NCBI GenBank assembly: GCA_020736575.1
Contig: JAGPYM010000025.1
Coordinates: forward strand, 310,001-374,000
Origin: Thelonectria olida
Lineage: Eukaryota > Ascomycota > Sordariomycetes > Hypocreales > Nectriaceae
Direction of reading: 5' to 3'
DNA length: 64,000 nucleotides
Shown here: positions 56,223-64,000 of the stretch, piece by piece
Position numbering within the stretch: the stretch's first letter is position 1
How the letters are laid out: every line of letters begins with the position of its first letter
Program-made: the position numbers and the translations under genes
The notes under the pieces: model-generated
Seen by the model: only the letters and a program-made list of their open reading frames with translations
Told to the model about the DNA's origin: nothing
The model's database searches: none

Positions 56223-58465
56223 TCATTGCTGTCCGTTGAACCCCGTGAACGCGTTACCCATGGCGTCAAACCCCTGAGGATACATCTGCGGCAGCCACTG
56301 CATGTACTCGGTCTGCGGCGTCATACCACCCGTCGTCTGCAGGAACTGCTGGTCCGTCATGCCCATCGACGCCGCGTCCATCTGCGGACATATCACGCTG
56401 TTGGTCCACGCCTGCACCGCTGCCGGATCCATGGCTCCCGGTGTCATGCCCAGCGGCGTCATGCTCGGCTGTCGCGTGAGGGCGTCGTCAAACGCACCGT
56501 TGGGCATCGTCGTCGCCGTCGTTCGCGGCAAGACCTCGCGGACCGTCTCGGGCACTTGGCTGCTCCCCCGCCTTGGCGCACTCTTGACCGTCCGCACGCT
56601 TTCCCTGTGGCTGAGACCCATGCCCACACCCATGCCCATGATACTCCCGCTCTCGTCGGAGCCATCGTCCATGACAACGCCAGAGTCGGGTCGGGGGAGA
56701 ATGCCCCTGCCCTTGCGCTGGACGAGCGTCTGGGGTTCTGGGAAGAGCGCAGGATCTCGCTCTTCTTGTTGCTGCGGTTGGTGTAGGGCATGCTTTGGGC
56801 GTCGAGGATGCACTTTTCAAAGGTTTCGATGAAGCACTGGTGGAACTTGGTCGAGAGGGTTTCCAGAGTGGCCGGGTTGGAAATCTTATCACGGAGAGAG
56901 TCCTGGAGGAGCTGGAAAGAAGCGAGGTAGTTGGTGGAGAGTTCGAAATGCTCAATAACGGGAGTGAAGTCTGTGTCGAGTTAGTCGTCATTCTCTCACA
57001 CGACTCAGGTTTTCCACGAGTAAGCATAGAGCGACGTACCATATTGCTTGATGTCTCGGTCATCGTCGTCGGGAAACAGGATGCCCCAAATCTCCCGCCA
57101 CTGAATCTCAGGCGAAGCGCCGCTCGCCCGCTTGCGGCTCAGCAGCTTTGTCGCCGTAGTTGAGTCAATACCGCTTTCCACATCATGATCCGTAATGTCG
57201 CACATCTGCTCCTTGGGAAGGCGGCGATGTTCACGGAGCTCTTTACCCGTCACAAAGTCGCGGTTGCATCGATCACAGACAAAGGCCGTCGGATCGTCTC
57301 GCTTGTGCTGCTTGACAATGTGCTGTCTAAGCTCAGCAAACTTGGGGAAGTACGTCATGGCGCAGCTGTGATGATCCCGCACGTTGAACCGGTGAGGATT
57401 CCGCTTTCTAAACGGGCAGCTCAGACGCAGGTTCTCGTCTTCGCGCGGGTTCGGGCGCGCGCGCTTGGTGGGCAGGTAGCCGGACCCTTCGCCGTCGCTG
57501 AATTCGTCGCCGTCTTCGTCCCGCTTGCCCTGCTTCTTTCTCTTGCCGCCTCGCCGACCGCCGCCCAGTCCCTCCTGGGAGGGCGTGGACGAGGAGCTCG
57601 ACGTCGACATTGTGTGCGACAATTGCGTGTCTGAGGGCGCTTTCCAGATGTGCTTGTCGATGTCAGAAATGAAGTTTGCTACGAGAGCGTGGGCGGTGGC
57701 TCTGGAGACGGTGGCTTCGTTAATGTCGATGCCGTAGACGAGCTGCAGCGTGTAGCCCAGCAGCAGATCGGCGTCATCACTCGAGACGTCGTCGGAAGTG
57801 GTCGAGCTGCCCTCCCACTTCTGCGTGTTGGTGTCGCACTCGGCATCGGCAATGTCGACCGACTCGACATCGACTTCGGTGCCCGTGTCTTCCTCCTTGA
57901 CGGGGGCCTCAGTGCGCGGGCTGACGGGCTGCGACTCGACGGTGGTGGTGGCCGGGGTGATGACGGCAGTGCGGCGATGATGGTCGTTCAGCTGGCGGAT
58001 CTTGAGCTCAAAGTCCGGGTATCCGGTGACGATTGCGCCGTCATCCTCGTCATTCACAAAGGTCGAGCAGGTGCCCGACGACGGCTGATGGCGATGGCAG
58101 ATGCGGCTCGTCGGGCGCGAGTCGTCGAGGCTGGTGGAAGCGAACAGTTCCTGGACGTCGCTGGCGTAGCTGGTGCTGATGGGGCTCGCGAGGGTCGACA
58201 GCGAGTGCGTGGTGGCCGAGTCGGGGATGTTGGCCGACGAGATGCTGCTCATGGACGACTCGGTGGGCGAGCGCAGGCGAAACGTTGCGGGAGCAAAGTG
58301 AAGGCTCTCGGGGACTCGTTTGCGCGTCGCATCGCTGTTGCGGGCGAGAGCTGGGAACTTGGAGAGGCCGGTGAGAGGGTCGCTGTGGCGGGGGGCCTGA
58401 GGATGAAGATCGCGGGTGCGGAGGGGGAGGTGGTGAAGCCCCGTGTCGTGGATGCGATCCGTCAT
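56223..58465 (-). CDS. C2H2 zinc-finger protein, apparent 1-base frameshift
   Basis: Two exons, 57040-58465 and 56223-56970, ~724 aa if the frame is joined. The N-terminal ~300 residues are Ser/Thr-rich with a conserved-looking block LLLGYTLQLVYGIDINEATV; a basic region GGRRGGKRKKQGKR; then CPF...DHHSCAMTYFPKFAELRQHI and FVCDRCNRDFVTGKELREHRR, two C2H2-type fingers; then IQWREIWGILFPDDDDRDI and a helical region DFTPVIEHFELSTNYLASFQ. The C-terminal ~165 residues are Met/Gln/Pro-rich. The frame changes by one base near 56724-56735 (a C4 run in the coding sense) between ILRSSQNP and QTLVQRKGRG; no intron fits. Likely a nuclear regulator; targets unknown. Confidence 0.75.
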
Positions 58466-60360
58466 TTGGGGCGCAATTGATGTTTTGTTGTTTTGTTTGA
58501 AGCAATTGGGTTGTTACTGTGGCTGGCGGTGATTGAGATTGAGAATGGGCAGGTAGGTTGACGATAGAGAGCGACGAAGCAATCAAACGGAATCAATGCA
58601 CTGGTGATTGCTTTTTAATGCGAGCGAGAGAGTGTGTGTGTGAGAGAATGGATCAAGGAGCGTGGTAGCAATGAGCGCGTGTCAAGTTGATGATGACAGA
58701 CAAGAAAGGAAACAGACAGAGAATCGAGAAGGGCTTGTGTCTGAATGACTGATGAGAAACGCGAAACGAAAAGATATGTCACTTGGAAACAAAAGAGGAA
58801 GAGCGAGAAAGAGGGCGAAACCATGTATAATAATGAATTGGTATAAGAGAAGGGAACAATTAAACCACCACCATCCCTCTCCCTCTTCCCCTCCTCTCCT
58901 CCCCCTCCATCTCTCCATCCCTCCATCCTATCCTTGCCTAATATTCTCCTACTGGCTCTCATCTGGCTGCCTCGGGCCCTTCGTTTGTTTTTTGCTGCAT
59001 GTCACAAGGGGGCGGAGCCATGTTTAGCAACCCATGCATCATGGCTGAGACGCAGATGGCGCACGCATCCCTGCCCGGCTACATCCCTGCCTCGACGCTG
59101 ATTCGCTCGTGATGGCCGTTGTTCCATGGGCAGAATCGCTGCAAGGTCGATGGGATGATTTGCGCTCAAGGGACCGCGACGAGATATGCCCTCGCGAGCA
59201 ACCCCTTAAAGTCAGCCCTACAGTTTGCCTACTTTCCACGAGCCCTAGTGGTTCGCCCTTCTTCTCAAGTCAACAAGGGAGCCGTCATCCAGAGTGACAT
59301 GCAGACGAGTCGTCGCCATCGGCTGCAACATCAAACAAGTCGAATGTGTTTCAGGCCCTCCGAGACTGCATGGCCTGCGAGTATGGAAGAGGCGATGCAC
59401 TCAACATGTCGCAGCTCTGCACAATGACGATTTACCAGCTGACTCGGGTCCATAATGAAATCATAACCTTTCTCCTTCCCTTTCCCAGTCCCTTTTTGCG
59501 AAAGAAGGGAAAACGACAGGGCAGGGCAACCCTTCCGCCAGGGCGCCGACTCCTCGTGAGCTGATCGGCAGAAGCGGCCCTCTTTAGCCCCCCACACGGA
59601 ATCCAATCAGGCAGACGCGAGGCAACCACTGCAGCAAGGCGCCTTTGGCGAACGAAGGGAGTTTTATTGCTCTGGCCCTCCAGGTCTTCCTCCTTGTTGA
59701 GCAATTTTTCTTGCCTTTTACTTCCCTTGTCTGGACGAATCTGGTGAGAATTTAATCTCAACTATCTGTATCCAAACCTGAATCTCCTACCCTAAACATA
59801 GAGTGTAAGACTTGCTATTTTCAGTCGAATTGATTGAGAGCTGCAGGTCTTTTACGTATCATGCAGTCTGTCTATTTTTACTCATTTGGTTTCGCGTACG
59901 AATATAGAATAAGCCCTAAAAAGTCCTGCTCATGTGTGTCGATCTTCGCCGCATGTATTCCGTAAATGGAAGCCAGAGTAATCACGATGGAAACATAGAC
60001 ATGTTCAGACCTTAACGACGAAGAATTGGTTTGTAAAAATTCCCTTCTCATTGCATAGTTAGTCCTCTTCTTATTATGCCATGCCTAGAACGAATAGCAT
60101 CACATGGCACACAGTGCCCGTGGCATAGAACCTGGGAGACGATTGATCAGTCTGGCTTGGCACTTTGGATTCACTTGAAGAGTTTGCGGGAAGTGAATCT
60201 AAGGCAAATAGCCCAAATGCGGCTATAAAGGTGACGTATAACCCTGGTCTCTTAGTCTGTTTCCTTACCTTCTTCTGAACCTCAACTCTCTCTCTCGGCG
60301 AAACGTTGAAATCAAAACAAAAGCCTACCAGTAAGCTCACCTTTGTAAAACTCTCAAAAC
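58466..60360. other. Long gene-free stretch with CT-rich leader
   Basis: 1.9 kb. The 500 bases upstream of the C2H2 gene contain alternating GA/GT runs and, at 58871-58930, a C/T-rich tract, as seen in promoters of fungal regulatory genes. Plus-strand TATAAA at 60224-60229 and CT repeats (~60280-60297) lead to the small gene at 60361. Confidence 0.45.
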
Positions 60361-60633
60361 ATGGAACTACCTCAAGGATTTGGAAGGGGACGATCGAGTA
60401 CCTTTATCGATTGTATGCACTGCGGCGCATTTCTTGAAGGGCTTCACGCAGTTTGGGCAGTCTGGCCTCAACGTTGCCACGATGTCCTCTGGTTCTGCGA
60501 CTTGAATTGTCTTGATAACTGGATGCAGGGCAACTCAGACCCTGATTCTGACTCTGACTCGGATGATGTGTACTGCTATTACCATAACGTTTTGTTACAA
60601 TTGCTGCTTGACCAAGCGGAGTTGAATAATTAG
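60361..60633 (+). CDS. Small Cys-containing acidic-tailed protein, unknown
   Basis: 90 aa, single exon, ATG in context CAAAACATGG, preceded by a TATAAA at 60224 and a CT-rich leader. It reads MELPQGFGRGRSSTFIDCMHC...; Cys pairs DCMHCG and FCDLNC with a Cys and His between (PQRCHDVLW) could form one zinc site. A run of alternating Asp/Ser follows (DPDSDSDSDD), then a hydrophobic helix VLLQLLLDQAEL. No signal peptide, no family recognised. Promoter context is the main support. Confidence 0.5.
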   Translation: MELPQGFGRGRSSTFIDCMHCGAFLEGLHAVWAVWPQRCHDVLWFCDLNCLDNWMQGNSDPDSDSDSDDVYCYYHNVLLQLLLDQAELNN

Positions 60634-60902
60634 TGTGTACCTTGGGCACCTGGACCACCTACCAAGAACGTACCTAGTACAGTTATAATGTCAGCTGCAT
60701 TGTGTGATTGGTTTCTATGCTCTGTAAATCTAGCTGGAGGACCAAATATCAGTGAATAAATGTTTTCCAGAATTGCGCCTGATTTGATTGGAGAGCCTTG
60801 TCCCAGCTGCAAGTCGCACAAGCGGGGTTTCAGCTTCCAACCCTCCCTTGACATCTCACCAAGACAACGACCTTTCTAGACTTCTTCCGCATCACTCTCA
60901 CC

Positions 60903-62792
60903 ATGGAGGAGACATCTACGCCTGCTACGACAGGAATCCCAAAGGGTAAATGTCATCGACTCGTTCAGCAAAAGCTTTCGCGGTATTGGGCGTTGCCCGA
61001 TCAAATTCCGCCCGAGCCCAACTCCATCAAGCCGTTCCGCTTCATGGACCTACCGCTCCCCATCCGCCAACAAATCTATCGACTTGTGGTAGAATTTGAA
61101 CCTGGAGAATTTGTCACTCTCAACTACGTGCCCGAATCTGCTGTGCGCACCGTCCACTGGATGATCAACAACCCAGACGAGCTGTCGCCGCCAGAAGACG
61201 AGGAAGAGTACCAACAGGGGATATACGAAGACTTCACCGGCGAGCCCGACTACATACCGAGTCTCTTCTCCGTCTCGAGGACTGTACGAAACGAGGTCCG
61301 GGCCATCTACTTCTCCGAGAGCGTCATCGCAGTGAGCCAGTCCCTCTACGGCGGTCTGCGCGTCCTCGAAGAGGCCGGCCCGTTGGCTTGGCGAGAGCTG
61401 CGCACCCTCGTCGTTCGCTTGCAGCCCTGCCATTGTATCGCCCCCATGTGCACTATTAATGGATGGCCGGCAGAGGGGGGTGCTTATGAATGGGGCACTG
61501 AGACTGACTTCTTTGACAATCAAACGCTCTATACCAGAGGCCAGTCGCATCATAACAGATGCCTCAAGATGAACAACCTCCACGACCAAAACGCCATTGC
61601 TCAATGGGAAAGAATCTGCGCAGGCCTTGCCGCTCATGCACAGCCAGACCGGCTCCAGATCTTCCTGGCTTGCAGTGTGCCAGGAACTGAGCTGGCAAAG
61701 CGCATCGTTCAGCCTCTGTACTCGCTGCCTCGCCTCAAGAATGTCGCCATCAGCTTTGGGGCCAAGACCAACGAGGGATTGGGCGCATTTGCCGAGAGCA
61801 CTGTTCGCGAGCTGCTAGAGACTCCGGGTCAGCCCAAGCACAACACGCCGTTTCGGTTCCTCGACCTCCCCGCCGAGCTGCAAGTCAAGATCCTCGAGTA
61901 CACGCCGCTGGCAAACTTGCCCTACGTGCGCATGGCTCTTGACGGACCGGTGACTACCGCAATGACTCCGTCTTGGACCGACTGCTGCACAACCAGGTTC
62001 GGGCCGGGCCGGATACTAATCACCGACGGGAGAGACGAGACGAGCTGGCCCAGAGGCGACATGAGTCGTCAAGTCTTCTGCAAGTTCCAGATGGCCGCAT
62101 ACTCACAGGCGTGCCAACGCTACCCGATGCCTTGCTCGTGGTTCACTGTCAGCCGCCAGTTCGGCGAGGTAGCGCAGCAGGTGTTCTACTCCAAGGCGAA
62201 CTTTGTGGTGCAAGGATGGAGCGAGCGTTGGCTCACGCCCATCTTCCCCAGCACCGACGCCGACGAGGCTCGATGTGCGCCCAGGTGCTTCCGCACGTTC
62301 CTGCGCACGCTTGGATTTGGCGCGGTTCGCCGGATAAGGACGCTTAACCTCAACTTCCCTCCTATAGGGAGCACGTATCTGACTCCAGAGAGCGAGTCGT
62401 GGGCCATGTGGCTCGAAACCCTGGACATCTTGGAGGCGGTGGCTGATTTACCGCGACTGCAGCTGACGGTGAGTTTCATGCGATACGGATACCCTCCAGA
62501 CGCGGATGGGCTCGACTGGACCAGGATTGACCAGATGACGCTCGACTACGACCGGAAGATGCTGGAGGCGTTCAAGCAGATCTTCGAGCCGATGAAGAGG
62601 CTTCGCGGCCTAAAGTCGCTGTTCATCTATCTCTCGTACCCGTGGCGAAGGCACTTGGATCACGTTCGGAGGGCGAATGAGCAGATGCTTGAGCGGAGTG
62701 TCATGGGCCAGGCGTATGACTCGAAGAAGCGCGGGAAGCCAGATTCGAATTACTGGATTATACCGGGGATCAATGACTTGGGGGATCAATGA
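60903..62792 (+). CDS. Protein with two F-box-like motifs, unknown
   Basis: Single exon, 629 aa. Two copies of an F-box-like start are present: FRFMDLPLPIRQQIYRLV (45-62) and FRFLDLPAELQVKILEYT (~315-333), each followed by ~250 residues with similar elements (SVSRTVRNEVRAIYFSES in the first, TVSRQFGEVAQQVFYSKA in the second). This is the fold of a large fungal family of F-box-like proteins, here as an internal tandem duplication. True F-box proteins bind Skp1 and recruit targets to SCF ubiquitin ligase; most members of this group are untested. No TM segment or signal peptide. Confidence 0.72.
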   Translation: MEETSTPATTGIPKGKCHRLVQQKLSRYWALPDQIPPEPNSIKPFRFMDLPLPIRQQIYRLVVEFEPGEFVTLNYVPESAVRTVHWMINNPDELSPPEDEEEYQQGIYEDFTGEPDYIPSLFSVSRTVRNEVRAIYFSESVIAVSQSLYGGLRVLEEAGPLAWRELRTLVVRLQPCHCIAPMCTINGWPAEGGAYEWGTETDFFDNQTLYTRGQSHHNRCLKMNNLHDQNAIAQWERICAGLAAHAQPDRLQIFLACSVPGTELAKRIVQPLYSLPRLKNVAISFGAKTNEGLGAFAESTVRELLETPGQPKHNTPFRFLDLPAELQVKILEYTPLANLPYVRMALDGPVTTAMTPSWTDCCTTRFGPGRILITDGRDETSWPRGDMSRQVFCKFQMAAYSQACQRYPMPCSWFTVSRQFGEVAQQVFYSKANFVVQGWSERWLTPIFPSTDADEARCAPRCFRTFLRTLGFGAVRRIRTLNLNFPPIGSTYLTPESESWAMWLETLDILEAVADLPRLQLTVSFMRYGYPPDADGLDWTRIDQMTLDYDRKMLEAFKQIFEPMKRLRGLKSLFIYLSYPWRRHLDHVRRANEQMLERSVMGQAYDSKKRGKPDSNYWIIPGINDLGDQ

Positions 62793-63315
62793 CTGGCGGG
62801 TGTGAAGAATCTCGATAGAAGAGGGGCCCTGCGCGAGTTGCCATAGACCACCCTCGAGACGTGGGCCTTGCTCAAGAGCCCCATCATGGTTAACAGATGA
62901 TGCTTGCTTTTCATGATATAAATAGGACAGTACGATGTTACAAAACTCAAGTGATTTGTCGGCGAGAGATCACCTCCACACCGTGTGCATCTTGGTGCAT
63001 AATGTCATGCCTCCCCTAACAGGTATGCCTGATTACGATTTTGCCATGGGACAAATTCAATGAACTGACTCGTGAGACCAGGACCATAAATATTCCAAGC
63101 TAAACCTTCCCCTGGGTGCATGTAGGTCATGCCCGAACATGGTCAGTGTTCGGACGTAACTACCGGAGAAAAACGCGAGAAATACTGCTCAATTATCTAG
63201 AGCGTCTCCATATCTTCTTGTGGTGCTCTACCCATACACGTCACGTAGCCAGAGCTATAGACGGTTCGCGGCCTCATTTTGTCTATGTACCGAGGCCAAG
63301 GTGGCCTCTGCAGTA
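62793..63315. other. Gene-free stretch
   Basis: Convergent 3' flanks of the F-box-like gene and the edge membrane-protein gene. Nothing recognised. Confidence 0.5.
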
Positions 63316-64000
63316 TTATCTCCAAAGCCAATGAGGTCGTTGCTTCCACCCATGAAAGATATGAGAAAAGAAATACAGTGCGACAAGTAGACCCAGAGTG
63401 GCCGTAATACTGCAACAAATTGCTACAGGCCGGCCGAAAAATGTCCCCAAACAGGACCCAACGATTAGATAATATTCAACAGACCAGAAAAGCATGTGTC
63501 TCCGGTTCCTATTAGTCAACGCAGATGCTACGTTAAACACACAAAAGAGGAGCGGCCCAGATGCCAACACAACAGCGCCGATGCGGTGGGGGACTAGAGG
63601 TGTCCCAATAGTTGCCCTACACATCATTCATTCATTAGTCTTGGGTTTTCTCCAAAAGCAATGTCTCTTTGCATTCACACTTACAGTCCAAGGCAAATAG
63701 AGAGCAGAATTCTGAATACTGTCCAGTTCTTAGACACGAATTGGATCAAGACTCGAAAAACGGCTCCCATGACAAGCGGCCCTAAGATGGTGCCGACTGT
63801 GAGGGGCCTGCGATTGTCCAGAAAAGGCTTAAAGTCCAGTTCTGCGACTCGCCGTTGGACGAAACATGTATATCGCGCTTCACTTCAGTCGAGTTTCCAG
63901 TCGATTCCGTGACATTGCGCCACCATTGGGTTGTTTCATCGATGGAATTTAGGTTCATCCCCATAAAGGACTGGACACCAGTGTCATGATCAGTTGGGTC
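63316..64000 (-). CDS. Multi-pass membrane protein, 3' part only
   Basis: Last exon 63316-63616 (phase carried from the previous exon, which ends at 63685), intron GTAAGT...GTGTAG. The joined reading gives GTILGPLVMGAVFRVLIQFV ... ILLSICLGLATIGTPLVPHR ... ASGPLLFCVFNVASAL and SITATLGLLVALYFFSH, at least four hydrophobic helices. Upstream of ~63830 two overlapping frames are open and I cannot decide where the preceding exon border lies; one contains several N-glycosylation sequons (NVT, NST, NWT). The 5' end is outside the window. Family not recognised. Confidence 0.55.

Noticed and set aside
57650..58480. Plus-strand frame of 276 codons
   Set aside because: Shadow of the C2H2 gene; Gly/Arg/Ala/Val composition typical of antisense frames.

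Overview
The window looks like nuclear DNA of a filamentous ascomycete (Pezizomycotina, probably a plant-associated Sordariomycete). The genes are intron-poor or carry 1-8 short introns of about 50-90 bases with GT..AG borders and CTAAC-type branch sites. The families are typical of that group: HET domain, NACHT-ankyrin NLRs, an NRPS-like carboxylate reductase, sugar and organic-anion MFS transporters, and a BAS2-like secreted cysteine protein. No tRNA, rRNA, transposon or CRISPR array was recognised. Exon borders below were worked out by hand from reading-frame continuity, GT/AG signals and protein family patterns.

Left part (0-24 kb) is accessory in character. It holds the 3' end of a Ras-like GTPase, a HET-domain protein, an unknown protein, an A-T-R carboxylate reductase (3995-7368) transcribed divergently from an anion:cation symporter (8035-9682), a small LITAF-type membrane zinc protein, a NACHT-ankyrin receptor with an amyloid-motif-like N terminus (11445-14475), a kynurenine-formamidase-like hydrolase, a small cysteine protein, an FAD monooxygenase, and a second NACHT-ankyrin receptor (19365-22979). 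Three proteins of fungal self/non-self recognition families therefore lie within 23 kb.

Middle part (24-43 kb) mixes metabolism and secretion: an HGT-type hexose transporter, a TRF4-type poly(A) polymerase, a Rid-family protein, a secreted Thr/Pro-rich PAN-like protein, a polytopic membrane protein, a heavily decayed membrane-protein pseudogene (about 37.0-38.2 kb), a two-domain BAS2-like secreted protein, and a six-exon flavin monooxygenase.

Right part (43.9-64 kb) holds more conserved cell-biology genes. These are a VPS4-like AAA protein that has lost the Walker B glutamate, a small conserved protein, YIP1, RCC1 (Ran exchange factor), a metallothionein-like protein, a peroxisomal-type D-amino-acid oxidase, an aldo/keto reductase, a C2H2 zinc-finger protein, a small Cys protein, a tandem F-box-like protein, and the 3' part of a membrane protein cut by the window edge. 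Two neighbouring genes (aldo/keto reductase and C2H2 protein) each lack exactly one base in a C/G run, so they are either assembly errors or fresh frameshifts. Two introns are best explained as GC-AG introns.
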